From: Actinostola sp. cb2023
Lineage: Eukaryota > Cnidaria > Anthozoa > Actiniaria > Actinostolidae
Length of the DNA stretch: 64,000 nucleotides
Reading direction: 5' to 3'
Assembly (NCBI GenBank): GCA_033675265.1
Contig: JAUJYZ010000846.1
Location: forward strand, 62,001-126,000
Shown here: piece by piece, positions 1 through 11,276 of the stretch
Position numbering within the stretch: position 1 is the stretch's first letter
How the letters are laid out: every line of letters starts with the position of its first letter
Made by a program: the position numbers and the translations under genes
Notes under the pieces: generated by a model
The model's input: the letters and a program-made list of their open reading frames with translations, nothing else
Database searches by the model: none
Told to the model about the DNA's origin: nothing

Positions 1-1078
1 TGTTTGCATAAGAAATACAAGGTGATTTTAACCTTGGCTGCTGATGTCCCTACGTCTACTGATATAAATACTGCTCTACAAGAGCAGAGAGAAATCATTG
101 GAGGAATTTACGCTTCGTGTGGCGACTGTTGTTGCATTTTCTTGTCGTACACCCGCTTCTATAAGTTCTTCAGATCAGTAGTCTGGTATTCATCAGCATC
201 TGAGTAATACTTTACAGTACAAGAGTTGATAGTCATGTCTTTAGTCATAGTTTCGTAATTTGTATCAGTGGTTTGGTTTTAACATTTCTAGTTTATTTAT
301 ATTTTGCTCATTTGATCTCATACTCATAGTTTGCTTTGAATTCTCTTCGAGTTCGCAGGATAGCCCGGTCCAAAATCGCTCACTGACATCTTTAAGAGTA
401 GGCCGAGCGTTTGTAAGCATAGTAAGCGTTTGGAGAAGAAGGTAATGAAGAACTTCGAACCAAATCTTTTCGATCCCCAAAGTCAAAGAGAACGAACGAT
501 CGAACTGAGTGATAGTTGCCATGGTTTCAACTTTTGACCAATCAAATGACGTGCTGCTCCTACGACCGGGATAGACTGGAACTTCTAACCGGAAAAAAGC
601 CCATTTTAAGACTTGGCGTCTGCCACAGGCAGTCCACGCCAAGTAATTAATCAAGACATTACTGATTACAATCTAATATACTCTCTATTCCCTATTGCAG
701 ATTTATCAGAGCTGTCGCCTACCGATGGATAATTCGATGGCTTTGTGGGTATATGGGGTGGGATAATACCAGGCCATTGCCAGCCTGCATATATGAGGAT
801 ATAAGGACACGATATCAAACACTTCATCTTCAACCAAGAGGCTACAAAAGTTCATAGTTTTTCTTCGATGTTCACAGTTTATTTGTTGATGTAACTGATG
901 TATCATTAAACGTTTTATTGTAACTTATTTATAATGAAAAAAACCCTTGCCATCAATTGAATACCAATACTCAATGTACTATATAGATCATACATGTACA
1001 TGAAAATATTATGGGGCTTTACAAGTCTTCTTAGAATGTCCCCGCATGGTCTTGTATAAATGGCCCTATTGTTATTAC
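1..1078. other. No supported gene
   Basis: Several short frames are open on both strands, for example a 67-codon plus frame at the left edge and a 129-codon minus frame at 265-654. None shows a recognisable domain or a consistent splice pattern. Part of the interval may hold 3' exons of the minus-strand THAP gene. Confidence 0.4.
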
Positions 1079-1329
1079 CTGACATGGTTAGAGGGATTGT
1101 CATGCAATTCATCCTCTGTGTTTTCATCTTCAGTACATGTGGAATCACCTTCGACTGTCCAGTCACTGCCTATCCCAGGGCCAGGACATTCTTCTTCAGA
1201 CTCAGTACAAATTGACCATACATAATATTGAGAAGAGGGATCTTGGCCTTGTGTATCACTTTCCTCCTCTTCTTCATTTTCGATATCTTCATTTTCGAGC
1301 TCACTGGCATCTTCAGTCTCTGGTGTGTT
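1079..1329 (-). CDS. Acidic exon of the THAP gene
   Basis: Read on the minus strand, this interval is open from a TTGATAG acceptor to a CAG/GTAATA donor. It encodes a strongly acidic segment (NTPETEDASELENEDIENEE and onward, then SDTQGQDPSSQYYVWSICTE). It is in phase with the preceding exon. Acidic linkers of this kind occur in unnamed THAP-containing invertebrate proteins. I could not connect it to further downstream exons: the minus-strand frames at 265-654 and 706-906 show no recognisable domain. Confidence 0.45.
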
Positions 1330-1472
1330 CTATCAATTGGAAAGCCAAAGGTTATAAATAACTATCAATCAAAATGTCTGGAAAATTACAATGTACCTAT
1401 AGAAACATGTTAGTACTGCTCTAAACACAAATAATTCAAACTTGAGTTTAAACGGAATGCAACTAAACTCAC

Positions 1473-1817
1473 ACTTGCAAATTCCTTTATGGTTTTTCTT
1501 AGTTTCACGATGGTTTTCTTCAAGCGTTGGTTTGACCTATTAGCATTTCTCAACGTTTTCTTGTGTTTGATATCATGGCGTCGGTTAGCCGTACATGTAA
1601 TCTGTTCAGTCTGAGTATCAGTCGAAGGTTGGGAAGAAGTAGCAGGGTTTTCAAAGGTAGTAGAAGTCGAAGGCTGGGAAGAAGTAGCAGAAGTTGAAGG
1701 TTGTGGAGAGGATTGTGAAACCAAAGGCAAAGACGAAGCTGTCGTGGTCGATGTCACTCTACGCTTACGGTGTTTTGCGTCGTTCACGTTCACTTCAGAC
1801 ATAACTTCTCGCCTTAG
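1473..1817 (-). CDS. Ser/Thr-rich and basic coiled-coil exon of the THAP gene
   Basis: The exon is bounded by a pyrimidine-rich acceptor ending TTTTAG and a classic GTGAGT donor. It encodes a low-complexity Ser/Thr/Pro stretch with repeated SSQPST units, followed by a basic helix (RLKKTIVKLRKTIKE) that could form a leucine-zipper-like coiled coil. A linker and coiled coil after a THAP domain is the usual layout of THAP proteins. Phase 0 at the donor joins cleanly to the acidic exon at 1079-1329. The apparent start MSEVNV is internal, because the frame is open upstream to the acceptor. Confidence 0.55.
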
Positions 1818-1934
1818 CTAAAATAAAAAGTAGTTTCATTTAGATCTTTTTAACGAATAAAATTTAATTAGCGACCTATAAACATCAACATATACATAAT
1901 TCCCGGGATAAATTTATAATATACGACAAAAAAA

Positions 1935-2363
1935 TTACATGGAGTATGCCTTTATGGACACTAAAGAATATGCTAATCTTATCTGTCTTTTCCTTCGGTT
2001 TGTGATGGGGCCTGGAGTCGTTGGAACAATTGTGTCTCTTGTGGGTAGAGATCCTTTGATCAATACTCTGACCACTTTTGTTTCTTTCATATGCTCTAGC
2101 TGCAGTGGCATACTTCTGGTGTAACAGCTGCCCTCAAAATGTGCTGAACACAGCGACGCATATTTGCTAGCTTCACGAAAATCGTGGCGATGTCTCTGGA
2201 CAAATTTAACCCATTTCCCCCGTATTACTGGGTCTGATGGGAACTGGTGCATCGTAATGCCTTTGGTAAATGTTGTGTTTTTACAACTTTGTAGATTGGG
2301 TGCACCAGAGACGCAATATCTTCCTCCTCTACGCTTTGTTTTGCCATGTTTACACTCCGCCAT
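1935..2363 (-). CDS. THAP-type zinc finger exon (N-terminal)
   Basis: A 142-codon open frame begins MAECKHGK and contains a THAP (C2CH) DNA-binding domain. Cys17 and Cys27 are followed by the MHQFPSDP segment, the KWVKFVQRHR helix and the CSAHFEGSCY zinc pair. THAP domains bind DNA and occur in P-element-type transposases and in many invertebrate genes derived from them. The frame beyond about residue 120 (from RKRQIR on) probably runs into an intron, but I see no clean donor, so the 3' boundary is unresolved. The two minus-strand exons just downstream (Ser/Thr-rich plus coiled coil, then acidic) fit one gene. The THAP call is firm; the gene product is unnamed. Confidence 0.85.
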   Translation of the reverse strand: MAECKHGKTKRRGGRYCVSGAPNLQSCKNTTFTKGITMHQFPSDPVIRGKWVKFVQRHRHDFREASKYASLCSAHFEGSCYTRSMPLQLEHMKETKVVRVLIKGSLPTRDTIVPTTPGPITNRRKRQIRLAYSLVSIKAYSM

Positions 2364-2552
2364 CTTTCAGTTTGTGATATTGTGCAACCGAGGTGACGTC
2401 ACAAGCCTTAGTCACGTGGTATTTTGGCCGCGTGATTCAAATACCACTTTTGAACGAGAAATAAGGTATATTCGAAAGCTTGTAGAATCGTCAATTTTTA
2501 TTGAAATCTTCCAAAACTTCGGAATTGAGTATTTCAAATATTATATTTTATA

Positions 2553-2590
2553 AAAATGTCGATTTTTTTTCCGTTTCATATGCACTTTAA
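2553..2590. repeat. Solo end of a TTAA MITE family
   Basis: The stretch containing CGTTTCATATGCACTTTAA closely resembles the right end of the complete TTAA MITE at 49638-50067 (CGTTTCATAGGCACTTTAA), including the upstream ATGTCGAT block. No matching left end is visible, so this looks like a truncated copy. Confidence 0.5.
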
Positions 2591-2747
2591 GCCTGGTCTT
2601 CACTAGCGACATAAGCACAAGTAACATATGCAGACTCAGTTATGCATTGCTCATTAACGGTGCTTGTCTTTTGTCACACCTATTGCATAAATGGTGTCCT
2701 GAGTCTGCGTATGTTGCTTATGCTTATATCTAGTGAGGACCAGGCTT
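2590..2747. repeat. Short palindromic MITE
   Basis: An imperfect inverted repeat begins AGCCTGGTCTTCACTAG and ends CTAGTGAGGACCAGGCT, with arms of roughly 55 bp. It has no coding capacity, and the size and structure are those of a hairpin MITE. The target duplication is not clear. Confidence 0.7.
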
Positions 2748-4297
2748 TATTTAACTAACAGATACAAAGCCCAAATTAAATATCATATCCGTTGACTGTT
2801 CACCTTACATAGAATACAGTTCGTGATAAAATATATAAAGGTGATTGGCACTTTAATTGTGTTGTACGTTTATCAATCAACAAATGTACAATGTTTAAAT
2901 TGATTGTGTTTTTTAAGCTGTAAATTCCATGTTTTAAACTTGCAAATGCATATCAACCTTTATTGCCCAAACATTGTAATGAAAATTATTGACGGAAAGA
3001 CATCAGGAGCTCTAGAGTATTGGAAAAAATAAAAAATAAAACTGATATCACCATAAAAGTGTACATATTTATCAATCAACAAATGTACAATGATTAAATA
3101 TCGTTTTTCTTAAAGGGGGACTTCAACCGAAAAATGAATCTTTTGAAAGCAAACGGAATAAACAGTTGAAAGTGTGCTAAATATCACTTCGTTGTTGATT
3201 TTTCTCAAAAACGTTTTTAAAGTACGAAAATTTAAGGCTAAAGTTTCCGTTCAGCAATCGGGAAAGTCCGGGATGCACTCGGAAATTGGTAGGAATGACG
3301 TCACAACAGGGAGTCACTTTCGCGGGACACCATGTTTGTCCAGTGTTGTAAGTTGTTATCTCCTTCTTTTTTCGTTTCTCTGCTCTAAATGCCAACTTTA
3401 TGCACAGTTTCTGGAAGCGAAGAGACCTGAATTTGTTTCTGAAAGAAGCTGAAGACGAAAATTGATTATTTTTGTATTGAAAACATTGATCATGGCCGAT
3501 TAGTGTGGGTTCGATTTTTAAGACGAACAAAAACCGCTCAAATAAGGACTGGCAATTCCAAGATTTATCTAATGATCGTTCAGCGTTTATAAAGAGAGAA
3601 AGACGTTGGGTATGTTTGCACTTCAATCTTCATTTACTGATTTAGCTAAGCCCACGGCTTCGATTCAGTTTTTTTAATACTTCTAGCAGTTCTAGTTGTG
3701 TCAAGCTTATGTTTTTGCAATGAAGATTGGAATTAAGAACTTTAAAAGTTATTAAAGCTTACTTACCAGCCTGAGCAAATGTACTTTTGTTACTGTTGTT
3801 GTTGACTTTATTTTATACTACTCTGTCTAGCTTTGGCTTTATCACATAATTTAAATACGTGTGTGCTCAATGACAATAAATTGAAAGCAATTCAGTTGCA
3901 TGATTATATAAAGAGGCTAATTATTTCATTGTCATGACTGACATTAACCATTCTCTTCTCCTTGTCCTCCAGCCAGAGCTGACTCATCACGCTGGAACCT
4001 TTAGAAAATTTTTAGTTTTTCCTACTGAGCGAGATTGTTGTGTTGTTGTAAGCTTATAGAGATGGTGATTATCTGATAGTATAGTCCACAGGCTGGATGT
4101 CATAGTGCCAAGTTTGGGCTGTATTTATACTGTAGTATCAAACCGAAGCTAAATTGACATTCACCTAAATCCTAAATTGTCATTCACCTACATTCTGTAT
4201 TCCAGGTTTGTTTCATTAACAGCTTTTTGTACTATTCATCTGTAGTAGTTTTTGTCAGTTAATAAAACCCAGGGGCAGGGGTACTTAGTACACCCGG

Positions 4298-4300
<3 letters not shown>
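2748..4300. other. Intergenic, AT-rich; no supported gene
   Basis: No domain-bearing frame is visible. A stretch at 3108-3450 begins TTAAAGGGGGACTTCAACC and includes a TGACGTCA block, which resembles an end of a TTAA-type repeat without a visible partner. The minus-strand frame at 3177-3626 (149 codons) is unrecognised and probably fortuitous. Confidence 0.4.

Positions 4301-4340
<40 letters not shown>
4301..4340. repeat. Homopolymer run of 40 G
   Basis: An uninterrupted run of 40 guanines follows CACCCGGGGA and precedes AACTCCCC. The flank (GGTATGTGCCGC, then a GGGTAGGGTAT-type motif) looks like part of a dispersed repeat. On single strands the run could form a G-quadruplex. The exact length is uncertain in any assembly. 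Confidence 0.9.
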
Positions 4341-4341
<1 letters not shown>

Positions 4342-4926
4342 ACTCCCCTATATACGCTATACAGGTATGTGCCGCAGGATAGGGTATGGTTTTTGAGCTC
4401 CCAGGTCTGGGGTAGGGTATCAATTTCAGTATACCTATTTTAAACCAAATTTAAAAAATAACTCCCGAAGTTACAGAAAAATAAATACTATAGTTGGAAA
4501 GACCACAAAACGTTTATTACGTGAGCTTAACATCATTGTTGTAGAGCAAACGGTAAACACACACTGGCTCTTCAAATTTGCCTCATAATTTCGCTGAAAA
4601 ATGGTAGTTGTCAAACTGGTTTTTAAAAACTGCAAATTTCTCCTAAAATAAATTTATCTGGAACATTTTAGTATTTTTCCCTAAAATAGATCATCGAAAG
4701 GAATTATATGGTGAAAGAAAATTAAATTCGATTATTTTGAGTTGACCGTCAATTCTCGATTCTTACAGGCATTTGCTCTTAAAAACTTATTTTGTATTGC
4801 TAAAACTAATTGTCATTTAATAAACTATCATTTTGAGTGACTTGAGTCTAATGATCGACGTCAATAAATGTCGTACTGACAGTATTAGCTTGCCTCAGCA
4901 ATGTATTCAAATTGAATAATAAAAAT

Positions 4927-5088
4927 GTTAACGCCCTCGTTGCTCGTGAGTTATCGGGACTTTACCTTCACTCGTTCACTAACAATGAACTTTTCTCATA
5001 CTTTCTCATAAGTATATAAATTTCTCGTTCATTGTTAGTGAACTCGTGCAGGTAAATCCCGATAACCCACTCGCTCGAGTGCGTTAAC
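4927..5088. repeat. Palindromic MITE with GTTAAC ends
   Basis: Arms of about 62 bp run from GTTAACGCCCTCGTTGCTCG to the matching CGAGTGCGTTAAC, including a shared TTATCGGGA block and a CACTAACAATGAAC apex arm. No coding potential is seen. Confidence 0.7.
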
Positions 5089-5350
5089 CTCTAAGTATTT
5101 AACAATTATTCGCCAATTATATCTATTCACTTGTGTGCTATATAATAACCTTAGTATAATTTTAGACTTGAATATATAGTTCCGCGCGCTGTGATTGGTC
5201 GAGCGACCAGTGATTATGAGACGACAATCACTTCGCCTTCGGTGAATCATTGTTAAATATACAGTATACATAGACATTCAAAACAATTAGGGAAAATGTC
5301 AAAACAATTGTATCGGCAGACACATATATATGAATAATTCTGGTTCTGTG

Positions 5351-5684
5351 CTGACATTGCCGGGTTTCATATCGTACGAATCCCTAAGTACTAGTTGTGA
5401 TAATCAACACGCAAGACCCACATAGCCAGACAGATATGCTAGAATTTACAAAGAAATGAATGGAGCAGCGGACAGTTGTCCGGCAATCCATACATTTCTT
5501 TGTAAATTCAGATCATTTTTGATTGGCCGTAAGTCGTTCAATATTGACCCGATTAGCACCAAACTTTGGGATTTTGCTTAACTCGATGTGCTCTGTCTGG
5601 CTATGTGGGTCTTGTGTGTTGATTATCGGCACAATTTAGGGATTCGTACCCAGTCTCTCACGATATGAAACCCGGCAATGTCAG
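5351..5684. repeat. Inverted-repeat MITE with inner hairpin
   Basis: The ends CTGACATTGCCGGGTTTCAT and ATGAAACCCGGCAATGTCAG are exact reverse complements. A second paired block (AGACCCACATAGCCAGACAG) and a central pair based on TACAAAGAAATG lie inside. The terminal arms are separated by small indels. Non-coding. Confidence 0.8.
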
Positions 5685-5712
5685 GGAGTTACAAATCAAA
5701 TCACAGAAATTA

Positions 5713-6115
5713 CTATTGTTTTGACTTTTTCTCTTCAAATATTGCAATTAGTTTCCCGATAAAATATTGGTATACAGTTTTTGTTTTGTCACTGTCGATT
5801 GACGGTTGTTTCTTTCCTGTGTAGACTTCATCTACAGCGGCACCTTTTTTTCCATAAAAAAGGTGGCCATATCTATTCATGACCACGTCATCAATCGCAT
5901 CTACCTGTTCGTCTTCTAATTCCGCCTGCCAGTCGACTAGTTGCTTCATCTCCTTTGGTAAGGAGAGGAACGCCATGATTCCTTTCTCCCCTCCACGAAA
6001 TGTGGGTTTGGGCAGCTGGTCGACCTTAGACACTGCCTCTTTATAAAGAGCAGCGATCCGACCACTTCCCTCCAGCTCGTCCAACAATATTCTGAATTCA
6101 CTGTCCATTTCACAC
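5713..6115 (-). CDS. C-terminal exon of TRAF/MATH gene
   Basis: The last exon begins after a TTTACAG acceptor and is open to the stop at 5713. It encodes CEMDSEFRILLDELEGSG followed by a helical, acidic tail that ends FEEKKSKQ. It joins in phase with the upstream exon at 6218-6386 (VPVQLA/CEMDSEF). I do not recognise the tail as a known domain. The linkage to the MATH exon at 6951-7195 is inferred from order, strand and splice phase. Confidence 0.6.
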
Positions 6116-6127
6116 CTGTAAATGCAT

Positions 6128-6244
6128 GGAAAAGCATGTAAATTAGATGGACATGTTCAAATCCATCAGGATTTTACCACTTATTTTTCTCATTGGTTCT
6201 TTCCTATCCATACTTACGCTAATTGGACCGGTACTGCGTCTTTT
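6128..6244. repeat. 117-bp segment duplicated at 8660-8776
   Basis: This block spans the intron and the 3' end of the middle exon of the TRAF/MATH gene. It reappears in direct orientation 2.5 kb away with about one mismatch (CCATACTT versus CCGTACTT). Confidence 0.85.
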
Positions 6245-6386
6245 CCGGTTTTGTCGTACGTTATGATGGTAGCGGCCACTTTTACGACGAATTCCGCTGT
6301 GCTTCCTTTCCAATGTCCAATGAATCGCTCCTTCATTTAGGACAAATATTATTTCGGGGTCGTAAATAATGTCTTGTAATCCTAAA
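6218..6386 (-). CDS. Middle exon of TRAF/MATH gene, frameshifted
   Basis: The exon lies between a TTTTCACAG acceptor and a GTAAGT donor. Its 5' part reads GLQDIIYDPEIIFVLNEG in phase with the MATH exon. The 3' part reads ERFIGHWKGSTAEFVVKVAA in another frame, in phase with the final exon. The two halves together look like the closing strands of a MATH fold, so a single frameshift near 6335 is the simplest reading. This suggests a pseudogene or a sequencing indel. Confidence 0.5.
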
Positions 6387-6735
6387 CTGTGAAAATAATA
6401 GTATGGTATATGTTATACAATATTATTTTATTGGTACCTTGATATAATCTATTGTATACATTGGTACGTGTAAATCCAATAAATGTGAGAAATAATAGTA
6501 ACAACATATACAGTATAATGAATCATAAATAATGGATCATATACAGTCATTTGCAACTGAATTCAATATATCAATATATCGGGTGCATTGTGGGTAATTA
6601 AATAATACTATTTTGAGTTTCCTAACTTATTAAATGAAGCAAAATTTACAAACGTAACAAACGGAAGACTCAAATAAACATTATACTAATTTATCTAAAG
6701 ATAAATTCTCATTTAAAAGGATAAAAACCCTATAA

Positions 6736-6774
<39 letters not shown>

Positions 6775-6798
6775 CATCATTATTATTATTATTATTAT
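6736..6798. repeat. (ATT)n microsatellite
   Basis: About 20 tandem ATT units with one CATCAT interruption lie in an intron of the TRAF/MATH gene. Confidence 0.9.
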
Positions 6799-6950
6799 AC
6801 CAGACCTATAGGGGAGTACCTACCTCCCTTGTTTGGGCAAAAACACCCCCTCACACATTACAGATCCGCCCCTACATTCATGCTCACCCTGGCCCTAAGG
6901 GGAGGAGGGAGGAAAGAAGAGGGGTGTAATATACAGAGAGAGCTACTCAC

Positions 6951-7195
6951 ATGAACCTAAAACGAACAGGTTCAGCTTTGCTTGTCGAATTCGCAATTAG
7001 CTGCAGGTGAACCAACATCTCGTTTGGAAATAGGACCAACCTCCATACGTGGCCCAACTTTGTGAATTCGTCACTGGTTAGGGGAATGCCCGCTGATTGG
7101 CTTCTCGTGACAGCTCTTTCAAAATCCTTAATATGCCACGAGGTGGACCATATCCCCTGCATAACCTCAACATAATCACGTCCTGCAGTCAGTGG
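6951..7195 (-). CDS. MATH-domain exon
   Basis: The exon is bounded by a TTCTTTCAG acceptor and a GTGAGT donor. It encodes a segment with the MATH signature: the IWSTSWHIKDFE strand, then TSDEFTKLGHVWRLVLFP and LVHLQLIAN. MATH domains are beta-sandwich peptide-binding modules of TRAF adaptors. The upstream exon supplies TRAF-type zinc-finger sequence, so the whole resembles a TRAF-like protein. The family assignment is from motif recognition only. Confidence 0.75.
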
Positions 7196-7273
7196 CTGAA
7201 AGAATGTAACAGTATAAAATGAAACTCAAATCACCAAGCAAAATCAAAATTATGATCTAAATTGAAATCGTAC

Positions 7274-7450
7274 CTTTTCTTTTACTTCTTGTAGAAGTTG
7301 GAAGTGCGCACGTTTTAGGAGTTCATTGTGTTCGGACACAGCGTGTGCCTTATGCATTGACATCTTCATCGCGTTTCCGCGGAAAGGACATAAATGTCGC
7401 AAGATTGGATTTTATTGGGACATTCAAACATATGCTCCACAGCGTTGCAT
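7274..7450 (-). CDS. TRAF-type zinc finger exon, frameshifted
   Basis: This exon precedes the MATH exon in phase 0 (QEVKEK/PLTAGRDY). Two frames carry the recognisable parts: CNAVEHMFECPNK at the 5' end and CPFRGNAMKMSMHKAH at the 3' end. Together the spaced Cys/His residues resemble a TRAF-type zinc finger, followed by the helix EHNELLKRAHFQLLQEV. The switch of frame near 7390 implies one indel. The true N terminus (RING or start codon) is not found upstream. Confidence 0.55.
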
Positions 7451-8659
7451 CTGAAATTGAATTATAATAATAAGAAGAAGTACTTTATTCTCTAGAAATT
7501 AAATGAGAATATTTTATACCAGCAATCGTGTGAAATTAAAACATATAGTTAGTCAGTTCAAGTACTAAAATATAAACAAATAGAAAGTGAAATGCTATGA
7601 TTCCGCTTTTGCTACACTAGTTTTCAGTTTCCTTTTTGCCCATCCCCTCCCCCCGTAAAACACAATTTTGTCCTTCGTGACATGTTTTCATGCAATGAAA
7701 CTAGAACTGTAAAGCCTACTCTCAGGTGTTATAATTATCTGTAACAAGTCTAGCAGTTACTAATGCACTGGTACCAGTCAAGTGAATTATATTCATTTTA
7801 TATAAGCTGTCCTGGCCAGTAGAAAAAAACCTCTGCTAATGCTCGCAGGGGTATCAGTAATTTTCTGTATCGAAAATCAGAATCGACACTAAAAGAGCGA
7901 ACAGACCGACTTATGGAATCAGTCTACTAAACCTGTAGTTTATATGCTTTACATGTAACAAGAGTCTAACAAGAGTCCTAACATATATTTCTTGAGAAAG
8001 CTGGCGGATCTTCGTGTGCAACCAAATTTTCTTTACCGAGCTATGGCCGAACGAAGTTTCCCAATTTTCCCGAGTGTGTTTGTAGCGACGCCATGTTGGA
8101 TGATAAAATGATGTCCTCCAACATGGCGGCCAAGATTTCAAAAAATAAATTTAGGCTTAGAGTTGATAAACATCACGTAATTTCACTATAGATAGAACTT
8201 CTAAACATGTAAAAAAACTAAAAAATATTTAATTTGGTTAAAATTTGTTGTTTTCCACGACTTTTCAGAGACGTGACTAGCGTTTGGTAAGAGTTGCGTA
8301 AGAATCAAGTCACTGGATTCATAGCAAAATGTTAGCATTAATTTTTGTGGTATTTGAGGTCACTTGCACACTAATAATACTTACATTTCTATGGTGTGAA
8401 TTTCCTCGCTAGTTTTAAAGTAGGGACAAACACCTTCCATGACGCTAATATTCTTTCTGATTTCTTGATTGATCGTAACGAATTTAAAACAATAACGGAT
8501 AGAAGAAACAAATTTTGGGCTGTTCATCTTCAAACCAAAACCAAACTGAAATGTGAGTCTCCAGCTCAGGACACACTTTTGACATAATCAAAAGTAAATC
8601 TGTCAAAAACAACACCATTAAAGTTTCCAGAGTTTTGCACGTTTCCGTTCAAAAGCTTA
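7451..8659. other. Intergenic, no supported gene
   Basis: No recognisable coding segment. A short hairpin at 8091-8126 pairs CCATGTTGGA with TCCAACATGG. Confidence 0.5.
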
Positions 8660-8776
8660 GGAAAAGCATGTAAATTAGATGGACATGTTCAAATCCATCA
8701 GGATTTTACCACTTATTTTTCTCATTGGTTCTTTCCTATCCGTACTTACGCTAATTGGACCGGTACTGCGTCTTTT
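8660..8776. repeat. Partial copy of TRAF/MATH intron-exon segment
   Basis: A direct copy of 6128-6244, including the AATTGGACCGGTACTGCG exon sequence, is followed immediately by unrelated sequence (AAAGACTTAGCCAG). The near identity points to a recent duplication, either carried by a mobile element or by local copying. It has no independent coding potential. Confidence 0.85.
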
Positions 8777-9406
8777 AAAGACTTAGCCAGTAGTGCCTGG
8801 TTTCCGTCAAGCGAAATTGTGGAATGTGAACTAACCAGACGCTCCATGTAGCGCGCACTCGATGGACTGAAAAAAACTGCCGTAAAATGTTGTAAAGCTG
8901 TTTTTTCTTCACCATGACTTCCATATTCGTTGATATGACTGGTGTATTTTTACGAATAGCTCGTCTTTGGTAGACGTTTCAGCGTTCGCACTCTACTGGG
9001 GTCACGACCCGGTTCGATCTTGGCATAACGAGATCTATAGATCAGTTCTGTTACGTGGACCTACTGCGAAAGTCATGTGCGTTTGTATGTGGAGTGAGCA
9101 TATTAGACTTGGCCGCATTCATGGCTTTACAATACGGTAACAAGCTTTAATACACAATTATTTCCTCCGCGAAAATCTCAAAGCATGTGCGACCGAAGAC
9201 CAATCGAGCATGCGTATACGTAAGCATATTTACATTCGCACTACATTCGGCTTGTTCGTAGCATCGTCGAAGTCATTGAGCCATCCAGCGGTGTTGCGCA
9301 TGAGAGGAAGGTTGGTGGTTTGTAACGAGAGCCGATTTTATAACTCCGTCGGGCTACGCCCATCGAGTAAAAAGAGTGTAAAAACGTATCTGCCAATCAT
9401 TTCTTC

Positions 9407-9650
9407 ACGCTGCAACCTCTGGGGGTGTTTTGAAAATGCTGAGACGCTTTGACCCGTACGTAGTGCCTGGTTTCCGTCAAACGAAATTGTAAAGAGTCAA
9501 TCATTAATCAGTTCTGCGTATCACTGTTACCACGCTGTAACCTCTGGGGGTGTTTTGAAAATGCTGAGACGCTTTGACCCGTACGTAGTGCCTGGTTTCC
9601 GTCAAACGAAATTGTAAAGAGTCAATCATTAATTCTGCGTATCACTGTCC
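9407..9650. repeat. Tandem duplication, period 125 bp
   Basis: Two copies of a unit containing CCTCTGGGGGTGTTTTGAAA, GACGCTTTGACCCGTACG and TAGTGCCTGGTTTCCGTCAA are adjacent. A third, partial TAGTGCCTGGTTTCCGTCAA occurs at about 8791. The copies differ by only a few bases and short indels. Confidence 0.85.
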
Positions 9651-9682
9651 GTTCAGCTCAGTGTTAGTCCGCCTGATCGAGC

Positions 9683-9939
9683 ATGGACTGCTCTAGCGAC
9701 AGTGATCAAGAAACTTCTCTTAATGTTCCATCTCTGACTCTTGGACGACCTGTAATTAAGCTCTTTGTAGTTGTAGAGCGGCCCCTCTTGTCCATTCCGA
9801 GAGGCGGTGCTTGGACGAAACTCGTCCAAGAAGGACGTACAAGGGAGCTGTCTGTTTATCCAAAATGGACAGCTCAAATGCTTTTCGATGAGATTTCGAA
9901 ATGTATGCCCGCCTGTCTCAACGGCAAAGACATCAGTCA
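9683..9939 (+). CDS. First exon of unrecognised gene
   Basis: An ATG-initiated exon of 86 codons ends at a GTAAGT donor. The product begins MDCSSDSDQETSL and includes RPVIKLFVVVERP and LSVYPKWTAQMLFDEI. I do not recognise a named domain; the pattern of strands and a helix could be a small ubiquitin-like or CUE-like fold, but this is a guess. The next exon starts at 10008. It lies directly downstream of the 125-bp tandem duplication, which could include its promoter. Confidence 0.45.
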
Positions 9940-10007
9940 GTAAGTCACTTGTACTTCAAATTCAATCATCCACAAAAGGCAAACTAATCTTCTTTTTCTC
10001 GTTTTAG

Positions 10008-10146
10008 AATTAGAGTGTATAGATCCACATCAAGACGTGCTTCGAGCGCGTGTCTAATGAACTGCCTGGCGGTGAGGACCTTACGAAGTTGTGCAAGGGA
10101 TCCAAATCCAAAAGAGTGTACTTGTTAAGAAAAATAAACAAAAAGG
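10008..10146 (+). CDS. Second exon of unrecognised gene
   Basis: The exon follows a CTCGTTTTAG acceptor and ends AACAAAAAG at a GTAATT donor. The in-phase frame gives SQIRVYRSTSRR. The more protein-like continuation (FERVSNELPGGEDLTKLC, then KRVYLLRKINKK) is in another frame, so a frameshift near 10036 is likely. No domain is recognised. Confidence 0.35.
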
Positions 10147-11276
10147 TAATTTATTTTTTTACAGAGTAAGGGGGAGTAAGTAACCTGACATTTGCGCACT
10201 GTAACCTTTAGTTGTCAGGTTACAGTAGAACTTGATTTTAGGACCTCACCTAAGGATGCCTGCAAAGGAGGCTACGCTAACATCGGATTTTCCTTGGATT
10301 TGTCCCTATATTTCCCGGCGTAACTAATCGAACGAAACCGAACAAAAATTTAATCGAACTCAATCGAACCAAAGCTGTTGCACAACACTATTTATAGCAA
10401 GACATTTTGTGAATCAATTATTCATTAAAATTACTTTCATTTATCGGCTAGTAACTCAAACTAGTAAGCTTAATTATATTTTCCCTTCGCTCAAACAGTC
10501 ACATTTACCCTGTTATACTGATGAACACTCTGTCTAATTTTATTTTCCATTTTCGGAATCTTGAATTTTATTGATAAAAACCGTAATGATATGGTAAACG
10601 TATAAATTCAAGACAACATGCAAAAGAACCCCCCCCCCCCCCCCCTACCTAGCCTGCATAGCCGGCCCTGGGGAGGAGGGGACTACCTCCATCTTCTCCA
10701 TGTGACCGCTGTGAGTATAAATATAAGTTACTTAAGCTTAACTTTAATAATCATACTTCGTAGTCCTTGTGTCTGTTGTGATCAAATTCATTGAAGAAAT
10801 GACAAATGTTCAACTATATACATGTACTATTCTTGTAATATTTATTTATTTATTTAACAGATAAGCTTAAGTAGAGTAAGCAGTAGCTTATTACAGAGAC
10901 TGCATAAGTAGATTATTACAGACTGCATTATAATTAATAATAAAATATATTAAATGATAATATGAAAGCTTATATATAATAATAATACTTTGATGATATC
11001 CGTAATTATAAATCAATGTAGAGGTAAGTCGGCTGAATTCAATAATAAAATTGTTTTATTATACATTATCTATGTGGATTGACTCATAATACAAAGATAT
11101 AAGAATCCAACAACAACAACAAATATCATTGGCGAGCACTGATAGTTAGATAGTTATCTGCAAGCTCTCAACCAATGATAATACAGATACTGAGTACAAT
11201 GTAGAAAAATAAGCAATTACGAATCCAGTAATAATTGTTTTATTATTCATTCAAATTATATAATATAAAAACACGA
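10147..11276. other. Intergenic or intron, no supported gene
   Basis: AT-rich sequence with a C-homopolymer of about 18 bases at 10629-10646 and a short direct repeat around TAAGTAGATTATTACAGAC near 10900. No coding segment is recognised. Confidence 0.45.

Noticed and set aside
9210..9452. 80-codon plus frame before the tandem duplication
   Set aside because: No domain or splice support, and it ends inside the duplicated block.
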